From CAYQMF01 sp964418595 (lineage in GTDB: Bacteria > Planctomycetota > UBA1135 > UBA2386), in NCBI GenBank assembly GCA_964418595.1, contig CAYQMF010000107.1:1-24701 (forward strand): 24,701 bases of DNA. Direction: 5' to 3'. This document shows positions 17,716-23,758 of this stretch, piece after piece. The position numbers were made by a program, and so were the translations under genes. The notes below the pieces were generated by a model, which worked only from the letters and a program-made list of their open reading frames with translations, was not told where the DNA came from and did not search any database. Numbering within the stretch: the stretch's first letter is position 1; every line of letters begins with the position of its first letter.

Positions 17716-18623
17716 GCGCTGCCTTCCTGCGTCGCGCCGCGCTGACGAGCGCGCTGTTCGCCACGCCGCTGCTCGTCCTGGCCGCGTGCGCCGAAGTGCT
17801 GGGCGCACTCGAGGACGCGACCGATCCCGACAGCGCCGAGGGCAAGCTGTTCCGCGGCGCCAACCGCCTGCGCAAGTCGGCGCAGGACCTCGACCCCTCC
17901 GAGGAGCACTACATCGGCCGCACGGTCGCCGCGCAGATCGTGGCGATGCCGCAGTACAAGCTGAGCCAGGACGCGGCCCTGCACGCGTACCTCGCGCGCG
18001 TCGGTCTCGGCATCGCGATGACCAACGACAAGGTCCGCCACACCTTCATCGGCTACCACTTCGCGGTCCTCGACACCGACGAGGTGAACGCCCTGGCCTG
18101 CCCGGGCGGAACGATCTTCATCACCCGGGGTCTGCTCGCCAAGGCGACCAGCGAGGACGAAGTCGCCGCGATCCTCGCGCACGAGATCGCGCACGTGACC
18201 CTGCGGCACGGGCTCAACCAGATCAAGAAGGCCAACCTCGCGTCGGCGTTCCAGTACCTCGGCTCGGGCGCGCTGCAGGCCGCCGGCAACAACAGCAAGG
18301 ATCTCGCCGAGCTGTCGAAGGTCTTCGACGACTCCGTGAAGGACGTGGTCGGCGCGCTCATCACCAGCGGCTACTCGCGCGAGGCGGAGGCGGAGGCCGA
18401 TCAGCTCGGTCGCGAACTGCTCCGCGGCACCGGCTACGACCCGCAGGCGTTGACCCGCGTGCTCGCCAAGATGGGCGAAGTCGGCGGCCAGGGTGGCATG
18501 TTCGCCACGCACCCCTCTCCGGCCGATCGGCAGACGACCCTGCGGCAACCCCTGCCGTACGCCGCCGACGCCGCGGGCGTGGCTGCCCGCGCGACCCGCT
18601 ACGCCGCGGCCACCAAGCGATGA
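17712..18623 (+). CDS. M48 family zinc metalloprotease, lipoprotein
   Basis: This 303-residue periplasmic peptidase of the M48 (BepA/LoiP-like) group would degrade misfolded or regulated envelope proteins. The N-terminus has a lipoprotein signal with the lipobox LAAC (near residues 22-25). The zinc site is complete: HEIAH gives His157 and His161 with catalytic Glu158, and SREAEAEAD supplies the third ligand Glu226. PGGTIFITRGLL upstream is also typical of M48. It ends with FATHPSPADR, the conserved closing motif of the family, and has no TPR repeats (BepA has them). The GTG start overlaps the previous stop, and a GAGGA run lies 5-10 nt upstream, one of the few Shine-Dalgarno-like sites in the window. 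The channel gene begins 10 bp after its stop. Confidence 0.93.
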   Translation: MSAAFLRRAALTSALFATPLLVLAACAEVLGALEDATDPDSAEGKLFRGANRLRKSAQDLDPSEEHYIGRTVAAQIVAMPQYKLSQDAALHAYLARVGLGIAMTNDKVRHTFIGYHFAVLDTDEVNALACPGGTIFITRGLLAKATSEDEVAAILAHEIAHVTLRHGLNQIKKANLASAFQYLGSGALQAAGNNSKDLAELSKVFDDSVKDVVGALITSGYSREAEAEADQLGRELLRGTGYDPQALTRVLAKMGEVGGQGGMFATHPSPADRQTTLRQPLPYAADAAGVAARATRYAAATKR

Positions 18624-18633
18624 GTGAACCCGC

Positions 18634-20139
18634 ATGAACTGGACGGCGGCCCTGCTGATCGTCGCCGGCGGCGCCGGCGTGTTCGCGCTCTGCACGCTCG
18701 CGGTGCGCGCGCTCGCGCGCGCGGGTCATCCCCTGGCGATGCCGCTGCGCGGCCTGCGCAACCTCGTGGTCACCCTGCTGACCACGCTGCTCTTCGTGCA
18801 GCTGGCGCTCGGCTGGTCGGACGACGGCAAGACCTCGCGCGTGATCGAGACCCTGCTGTGGGTGGCGGTCATCCACGTCGGGCTGTCGTTCATCAACCGC
18901 ACGTTCTTCCTGCGGCGCGAGGCGGGTGAGTACCAGACCCGCGTCCCCAAGCTCTTCCTCGACATCATCCGCACGGTGCTGGTGCTCATCGGCTCCTGCA
19001 TCGTGCTGGCGAGCGTCTGGGGCTACGAGCTGGGCGGCATGTTCGCGACGCTGGGCGTCACGTCGATCGTGCTCGGCCTGGCGCTGCAGAACACGCTCGA
19101 CAACGTGATGGCCGGCATCGCGCTGCTCTTCGAACGACCGTTCGAGAGCGGCGACTGGATCATGGTCGGCGACAAGTTCGGCCAGGTGGTCGAGGTCAAC
19201 TGGCGGAGCGTGCGCGTGCGCACGCGCAACAACGACATCCTCATCATCCCGAACTCGGTGATGGGGAAGGAGATCGTCGTCAACTACTCGCGGCCGACGC
19301 GCGTGCACGGCGAAGACCTCATGCTGGGCTTCAGCTACGACGATCCGCCCAACAAGGTGAAGCGCGTGCTGCTCAAGGCGGCGCTGGCCACGCGTGGCGT
19401 GCTGCGCGAGCCGGCGCCGCGCATCCGCACCAAGGCGTTCGCGGCGTACTCGGTCGACTACCAGGTGAAGCTGTTCCTCGACGACCACCAGCGCCTCAAC
19501 GACATCCTGGACGAGTTCATGACCCAGGTCTGGTACGCCGCCAAGCGCAATGGCCTGACGATCCCGTTCCCGACCCAGACCAGCTACGAGTTCCACCTCC
19601 CGCCCCCCACCGTCACCACCAAGAAGGCCTCCACGCGCGACGCGCTGTCGCACGTACCCTTCCTGGTGCCGATGGGTCCGGAAGAACTCGACTCGCTGGC
19701 CACCGACGCCGTGGTGTTCAACTACGGGCGCGGCGAGCGCATCGTGCATCAGGGTGATCCGGGGGATGCGCTGTACGTGATCCGGGAAGGCACGGCGATC
19801 GTGACGGTCGGCGACGCCCAGACCGGCGAGCGCGAGGTCGCCCGCCTCGGCCGCGGCGAGTTCTTCGGCGAGATGGCCCTGCTCACCGGCGAACCGCGCA
19901 CCGCCAGCGTCACCGCCACGGAGGACATCGAGGCGATCGTCATCTACAAGGAGGCCCTGCAGGGCGTCCTCGCCCGGCGACCCGGCCTCGCGCAGGAGAT
20001 GGCCGAGATCGTCGAGGTGCGCCGGCAGGGCCTGCGCGCGATCGCCGACCTGCAGGCCGCGACGCCGGAGAAGCGCGAGGCGGTTCGCGCCGCGAGCGGC
20101 GAGCTGGTGGCGCGGATCCGGCGGTTCCTCGGGCTGTGA
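18634..20139 (+). CDS. MscS-type channel with C-terminal cyclic-nucleotide-binding domain (bCNG)
   Basis: This 501-residue inner-membrane channel belongs to the MscS superfamily subset called bacterial cyclic-nucleotide-gated channels. Several membrane helices precede residue 135. The pore-lining helix (LGVTSIVLGLALQNTLDNVM, 140-159) and the MscS beta domain (RPFESGDWIMVGD, IPNSVMGKEIVVNYSR) follow. The C-terminal third (about 340-470) is a cyclic-nucleotide-binding domain. Its phosphate-binding cassette GEFFGEMALL-TGEPRTASV has the ribose contact Glu413 and phosphate contact Arg422. Thr423 is a residue linked to cGMP preference in eukaryotic proteins, so ligand choice is not settled. Known bCNG channels respond weakly or not at all to tension and gate on nucleotide. 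It lies in the same run as an adenylate cyclase. Its 3' end is repeated as a fragment about 1.5 kb downstream. Confidence 0.93.
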   Translation: MNWTAALLIVAGGAGVFALCTLAVRALARAGHPLAMPLRGLRNLVVTLLTTLLFVQLALGWSDDGKTSRVIETLLWVAVIHVGLSFINRTFFLRREAGEYQTRVPKLFLDIIRTVLVLIGSCIVLASVWGYELGGMFATLGVTSIVLGLALQNTLDNVMAGIALLFERPFESGDWIMVGDKFGQVVEVNWRSVRVRTRNNDILIIPNSVMGKEIVVNYSRPTRVHGEDLMLGFSYDDPPNKVKRVLLKAALATRGVLREPAPRIRTKAFAAYSVDYQVKLFLDDHQRLNDILDEFMTQVWYAAKRNGLTIPFPTQTSYEFHLPPPTVTTKKASTRDALSHVPFLVPMGPEELDSLATDAVVFNYGRGERIVHQGDPGDALYVIREGTAIVTVGDAQTGEREVARLGRGEFFGEMALLTGEPRTASVTATEDIEAIVIYKEALQGVLARRPGLAQEMAEIVEVRRQGLRAIADLQAATPEKREAVRAASGELVARIRRFLGL

Positions 20140-20204
20140 GCTGGACGCCGCGACGCGGGATCCGCCAGCGAGGAGGCCCACGCCGGCAGGTCGCCGCACC
20201 AGAT

Positions 20205-20225
20205 CTTTCCTTGAGACAAGGAAAG
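20205..20225. promoter_or_regulatory. Perfect 9-bp inverted repeat, putative operator O1
   Basis: Arms CTTTCCTTG (20205-20213) and CAAGGAAAG (20217-20225) are separated by AGA. The site covers the predicted -35 element of the first ATPase gene. There is no T-run after it, so it is not a standard terminator for the channel gene. A near-copy lies exactly 33 bp downstream. Confidence 0.65.
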
Positions 20226-20239
20226 GTCCGATACATACT
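20211..20239 (+). promoter_or_regulatory. Predicted promoter, leaderless start of first ATPase
   Basis: TTGAGA (20211-20216; 5 of 6 to TTGACA) and CATACT (20234-20239; 4 of 6 to TATAAT) are exactly 17 nt apart. The -10 ends 8 nt before the ATG at 20248, so the transcript would begin at or next to the start codon. No Shine-Dalgarno sequence precedes the ATG, which fits. The local AT content is far above the surroundings. Confidence 0.55.
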
Positions 20240-20258
20240 TTCCTTCCATGGAGGAAAG
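20238..20258. promoter_or_regulatory. Second inverted repeat over the start codon, putative operator O2
   Basis: Arms CTTTCC and GGAAAG flank a TCCATGGA palindrome with one bulged T (20244). It spans the -10 end and the ATG at 20248. CTTTCCTT and GGAAAG are each repeated from O1 at a distance of 33 bp, about three helical turns, as expected for cooperative binding of a repressor. Confidence 0.55.
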
Positions 20259-21564
20259 ATTTGCCAAGGCCTTCGCTGCACGGATCGCCGAGTTCGAAGC
20301 GGCCGATCTGCCGGCTCCCACCGCACGCACCGCCACTCTGGCGAGCGTGCCCGGCAAGGCCGACGCGGTTGTGGGCATGCGGCGCGTCGGCAAGTCGTGG
20401 CTCCTCCTGCGTCGCATCCATGAACTGCTCGCGACCGGAGTGCCGCGTGAGCAGATCCTCTACTGCGAGTTCGAGGACGAGCGGCTGGCCGGCGTGACCG
20501 CGGAGCATCTGGGGCTGCTCGAAGAGGCGTTCTTCGCCCGATACCCGGACAGTCGCGACGCGGAGTGCTGGTTCTTCTTCGACGAGGTCCAGGAGGTGCC
20601 CGGCTGGGAGAAGTTCGTTCGGCGCCTGCTCGCCAACCGCAAGCGCAGGATCACGGTGACGGGCTCCTCCGCGAGCCTGTTGAGTCGCGAGATCGCCACG
20701 AGTCTCCGCGGCCGCGCGCTGACGACCGAACTGCTCCCGTTCTCTTTCGCGGAGGCGCTGACCCATCAGGGCATCGCGCTGCCGTCGCGCTTCCCCGTCG
20801 CCGGCACGCATCGCTCGAAGCTCGCACACGCGTTCGAACGCTATCTCGCCGTCGGTGGCTTCCCGGAGGTGCAGACCTTCCTGCCGGACATCTGGCGTCG
20901 CACGCTGCAGAGCTACCAGGAGATCGCCGTGCTACGCGACGTTGCCGAACGGCACGCGATCAGCAACCTTCCGGCGCTGCGCTTCGTCGTGCGCCGCCTG
21001 CTTCGCTCGATGGCGAGCAAGACCAGCGCCCACGCCATGCACCAGGACCTGCGCTCGCAGGGCATCGCGTTGGGCAAGGACCGCGTGTACGAACTGTGCG
21101 CCTGGCTCGAAGACGCCTTCCTCGTGTTCTTCCTGCCGCTGCGCGATCACTCCGAGCGACGCCGCCAGATGAACCCGCGCAAGGTCTACGCCATCGATCA
21201 TGGGCTGGTGCGAGCGTGCGTGCCCGCGGCGTCCCGCGACATCGGCCATCACCTGGAGAACATCGTCTACCTGGAGCTGCGGCGTCGCGGCTCGGTGCTC
21301 GGGTATCACCTGACCAAGGCCGGGCACGAGGTCGACTTCGTCTTCGAGGGAGCGGCGGGACGGCGCGAGCTGATCCAGGCGTGCGCCGAATTGAGCGACG
21401 CCGCCACGCTCGAACGCGAGGTCCGCGCCCTGCGTGACGCGGTGGCAGAGACAGGGATCGACATCGCCACTCTCGTCACGCTGCGGGAGGAGCGGCGGAT
21501 CGACGTGGACGGTGTCGAGATCAGGGTCGTCCCCGCGTGGCAGTGGCTCTTGCAGTCGGAGTGA
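20248..21564 (+). CDS. AAA_14/DUF4143 family ATPase (first copy)
   Basis: This is a 438-residue P-loop ATPase of the archaeal-type AAA_14 plus DUF4143 family. Walker A is GMRRVGKS (43-50, Lys49) and Walker B is FFFDEVQEV with Asp112-Glu113. A sensor motif TGSSASLLS comes near 140, and the family-typical LRGRALTTELLPFSF follows. The middle region has a winged-helix-like part (about 260-300). The C-terminal DUF4143 part contains GHEVDFVFEG, the beginning of a PD-(D/E)xK-like nuclease fold, though the usual second E-x-K is weak here (ELIQACAEL). The family's cellular job is poorly known. It is preceded by two operator-like palindromes and has no co-directional partner within 180 bp. Low overall similarity to the next ATPase suggests an old duplication or separate arrival. 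Confidence 0.9.
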   Translation: MEERFAKAFAARIAEFEAADLPAPTARTATLASVPGKADAVVGMRRVGKSWLLLRRIHELLATGVPREQILYCEFEDERLAGVTAEHLGLLEEAFFARYPDSRDAECWFFFDEVQEVPGWEKFVRRLLANRKRRITVTGSSASLLSREIATSLRGRALTTELLPFSFAEALTHQGIALPSRFPVAGTHRSKLAHAFERYLAVGGFPEVQTFLPDIWRRTLQSYQEIAVLRDVAERHAISNLPALRFVVRRLLRSMASKTSAHAMHQDLRSQGIALGKDRVYELCAWLEDAFLVFFLPLRDHSERRRQMNPRKVYAIDHGLVRACVPAASRDIGHHLENIVYLELRRRGSVLGYHLTKAGHEVDFVFEGAAGRRELIQACAELSDAATLEREVRALRDAVAETGIDIATLVTLREERRIDVDGVEIRVVPAWQWLLQSE

Positions 21565-21575
21565 GCGTCTCGCCG

Positions 21576-21629
21576 CCAGACCGGTGAGCGCGAGGTCCCC
21601 GGGATCCGGCGGTTCCTGGGGCTGTGAGC
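21576..21629 (+). pseudogene. Decayed 3' fragment of the MscS/cyclic-nucleotide channel gene
   Basis: Two blocks match the channel gene upstream. 21576-21600 matches 19818-19842 (23 of 25 nt) and 21602-21629 matches 20114-20141 (27 of 28 nt). Read in the channel's frame, the fragment gives QTGEREV-PG-IRRFLGL and then the stop. Compared with the intact gene it lacks 90 codons, exactly in frame. The rest of the gene is not visible before it; the first ATPase ends 11 bp upstream. It is therefore the remnant of a second, partly deleted channel gene, or a scar left when the ATPase gene was inserted. Confidence 0.85.
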
Positions 21630-21672
21630 AGCCCCACCTCATTCGCCGCACGCGGGCGCCGTTCGCGCCGGC

Positions 21673-21748
21673 CGAGGAATCTCGAACCCCACCTTGGAAA
21701 AGGGCGAGGAATCTAAAGTCCAGTTCAGGATCCTCGCCGATAGGATCC
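21673..21748. promoter_or_regulatory. Repeat-rich control region before second ATPase
   Basis: CGAGGAATCT is repeated directly at 21673-21682 and 21705-21714, 32 bp apart. GGCGAGGA (21703-21710) pairs with TCCTCGCC (21731-21738). GGATCCT (21728-21734) pairs with AGGATCC (21742-21748). A possible -10, TAGGAT (21741-21746), ends 6 nt before the GTG at 21753, again giving a leaderless layout. No good -35 was found. The layout resembles that of the first ATPase although the sequences differ. Confidence 0.5.
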
Positions 21749-21752
21749 GGTC

Positions 21753-22991
21753 GTGCTCGACCGCTGGTACGAGGCCCTGCTCCGCGCCCGCCTGACCCGC
21801 CCGTACGTCCACCTCGTGTTCGGCGCGCGCCAGACCGGCAAGTCCACCTTGGTGCGCGCGGTCCTCCCGCCCGACGCCGTGACCATCGACCTCGCGTCGC
21901 CTGGACCTCGCGCGCGGTACACCGCCGATCCGGGCATCTTCGTGGCCGAGTGCGAGGCGATGCCGAAGCGACGGGGACCGGCGTGGGTGTTCGTGGACGA
22001 GGCACAGAACGTCCCGCCCCTGTTCGATGCCGTGCAGCACCTCTTCGACCGCGCTCCGCGGCGGTGGCGATTCGTGCTGTGCGGCAGCTCCGCGCGCCGG
22101 CTGCGCAGCTCCGGGACGAACCTGCTCCCCGGCCGAAGCATCCTGCATCGGCTCTTTCCCCTCACCACGACGGAACGACCGCCGGAGCCAGGCGGCGAAG
22201 ACGTGGCGAGCGCCACGCTGCCGATGCGCTGGGCCAAGCCGCCCAGCCGCCGCTTCCCCGCCGCCGACCTCGAGACCCGGTTGGCCTTCGGCGAACTGCC
22301 CGGCATCTCGCTCGCCCCGGAACGCGATCGCCGCGCGCTCCTGCACACGTTTGCCATCGCGCACCTGGAGGAGGAGATCCGCCGCGAGGCGATGGTGAAG
22401 GACTGGGCCGCGTTCCTGCGCTTCCTCCACCTCGCCGCCCGCGAGTCGGGTCAGATCGTGAACTACGCCGCGATCGCGCGCGAAGCCGGGATCTCGCAGC
22501 CGACCGTGAAGAGCCACTATCAGCTGCTCGAGGACATGTTCGTGGGCTTCCACGTGCCCGCGTGGTCCGGGAGCCCGCGCAAGGGCGCGCTGTCGACGCC
22601 GCGCTTCTTCCTCTTCGATGTCGGAGTGCGTCACGCCGCCGCCGGACTCGAGGCGTCTCGCGCAACCGTGCGCAGCAACCCGGGTCCCCTCTTCGAACAG
22701 TGGGTGGGCATCGAACTCTGGAAGCGCCTGCAGTACCTCGGCTCGGGCTCGCTCCACTACTTCCGCACCAAGGACGGCGCGGAGGTCGACTACGTCATCG
22801 AGCGCCGGGGCCGGGTCACGCCGGTGGAGGTGAAGTGGACGGAGCGACCGGCGCGCTCCGACATCCGTCACCTGCTCACCCTCCTCGACGAGCTGGGGCC
22901 GCGGGGTCGACAAGGCCTGCTGGTTTGCCGTTGCCCGCGCCCGATGCAGCTCGACGATCGGGTGCTCGCGGTGCCGTGGTCATCGTTCTGA
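21753..22991 (+). CDS. AAA_14/DUF4143 family ATPase (second copy)
   Basis: This 412-residue ATPase of the AAA_14/DUF4143 family has Walker A GARQTGKS (24-31, Lys30), Walker B WVFVDEAQNV (Asp82-Glu83) and the sensor run LCGSSARRLR. A winged-helix segment (NYAAIAREAGISQPTVKSHYQLLE) lies near residues 235-265, and the DUF4143 part has a full PD-(D/E)xK-like site: EVDYVIE (Asp346) and VEVKW (Glu359, Lys361). The GTG start gives the family's usual opening, with the P-loop about 24 residues in. It ends 9 bp before the convergent SnoaL-like gene. The first ATPase is a distant relative. The family's function is not settled; the nuclease-like fold and helix-turn-helix suggest action on DNA. Confidence 0.92.
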   Translation: MLDRWYEALLRARLTRPYVHLVFGARQTGKSTLVRAVLPPDAVTIDLASPGPRARYTADPGIFVAECEAMPKRRGPAWVFVDEAQNVPPLFDAVQHLFDRAPRRWRFVLCGSSARRLRSSGTNLLPGRSILHRLFPLTTTERPPEPGGEDVASATLPMRWAKPPSRRFPAADLETRLAFGELPGISLAPERDRRALLHTFAIAHLEEEIRREAMVKDWAAFLRFLHLAARESGQIVNYAAIAREAGISQPTVKSHYQLLEDMFVGFHVPAWSGSPRKGALSTPRFFLFDVGVRHAAAGLEASRATVRSNPGPLFEQWVGIELWKRLQYLGSGSLHYFRTKDGAEVDYVIERRGRVTPVEVKWTERPARSDIRHLLTLLDELGPRGRQGLLVCRCPRPMQLDDRVLAVPWSSF

Positions 22992-23000
22992 TCCGGAGGT

Positions 23001-23405
23001 TCAGCGTCGGCGCGCGCGCAGGAGCTGTTCCGCGAGATCCGAGATCACCCAGTCCTCCGTGAACAGACCGCCCTCGAGCCGACTCACGATCATGTCGCGC
23101 CAGACGATCTGACGCCCAGTGGCGGGGAACCCTTGGAGGTCGCCCTTCTGGACACCGCGCAGGGTCCGCTGCCACGCGACGCGGTCCTTGGCGACGGCCA
23201 GGACCTCGACCTCGACCCGGAGCCGCGGGAACGCACGCTGCAGCTCGCGCAGGAACCGGCGCACCGCCGCCTGGCCGCGCATGTCGCGGCGCGTGAGGTG
23301 GGCGACGTAGTCCGCGGCGAAGTACTCACCGATCGCGTCGAGCTGCCAGTGCCCGATGAGCCGCTCGTTGGCGGCGAGGATCCTGCGTGTGGTGGTCGCG
23401 CGCAT
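23001..23405 (-). CDS. SnoaL-like (NTF2-fold) protein
   Basis: This 134-residue soluble protein has the cone-shaped NTF2 fold of the SnoaL-like group. Visible marks are the opening helix NERLIGHWQLDAIGEYFAADYVAHL, the RGQAAVRRFLRELQRAFP helix, and alternating strands LRVEVEVLAVAKDRVAW and GRQIVWRDMIVSRLEGG. Members range from polyketide cyclases to many proteins of unknown function, and the catalytic His-Asp pair of true cyclases cannot be confirmed here. It follows the ferredoxin gene by 19 bp on the same strand, so it may be the last gene of the boxB operon. A role in handling an epoxide or ring-opened CoA intermediate is possible but unproven. Confidence 0.8.
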   Translation of the reverse strand: MRATTTRRILAANERLIGHWQLDAIGEYFAADYVAHLTRRDMRGQAAVRRFLRELQRAFPRLRVEVEVLAVAKDRVAWQRTLRGVQKGDLQGFPATGRQIVWRDMIVSRLEGGLFTEDWVISDLAEQLLRARRR

Positions 23406-23424
23406 GATCCGTGCTCTGGCTTGC

Positions 23425-23757
23425 TCAGTACGGCGAGTCCAGCATCTCCCAGACCATCTGCTCGACGTCGGGCTTGACCTTGCCGGTGAGCTTCGTCACC
23501 GCGTCTCCGCCATCCAGCACGTGCGCCACGATCGCCGGGAGGTCGGCCTTGGTGACCTCGCTGTAGAACTCGCGGTCGGGGAACACCGTGACGTTGATCC
23601 CGCACTCGCAGCCGCCGAAGCAGGGATAGCGGCGCAGGCGCACCTTCTCCTCGTGCGGGTCCCGCTCGTCGAAGACCTCCTTGAGGCTGTCGTACAGGTC
23701 GCCCGACCCCTTCTCGGAGCAGTCGCCACCCTCGCACACATAGAGGAGTCGCGTCAT
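23425..23757 (-). CDS. Thioredoxin-like [2Fe-2S] ferredoxin
   Basis: This 110-residue small electron carrier has the thioredoxin fold found in the NuoE/HoxE subunit and Azotobacter-type [2Fe-2S] ferredoxins. The cluster ligands follow the CX4C...CX3C pattern: Cys8 and Cys13 (CEGGDC), Cys46 and Cys50 (CFGGC). Cys52 is an additional cysteine close by. It starts 1 nt after the stop of boxB, so the two must be translated from one transcript. It could deliver electrons to the diiron centre of BoxB, or be part of the reductase chain for it. In the usual box pathway BoxA supplies the electrons, so a dedicated ferredoxin here would be a variation. No BoxA is in view. Confidence 0.88.
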   Translation of the reverse strand: MTRLLYVCEGGDCSEKGSGDLYDSLKEVFDERDPHEEKVRLRRYPCFGGCECGINVTVFPDREFYSEVTKADLPAIVAHVLDGGDAVTKLTGKVKPDVEQMVWEMLDSPY

Positions 23758-23758
23758 C

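Noticed and set aside
20205..20225. Perfect inverted repeat as a terminator for the channel gene
   Set aside because: No T-run follows, and a second related palindrome 33 bp on, aligned with the promoter, argues for an operator.
20248..22991. The two ATPases as insertion-sequence or transposon genes
   Set aside because: AAA_14/DUF4143 motifs are clear; no transposase, terminal inverted repeats or short target-site duplication were seen.
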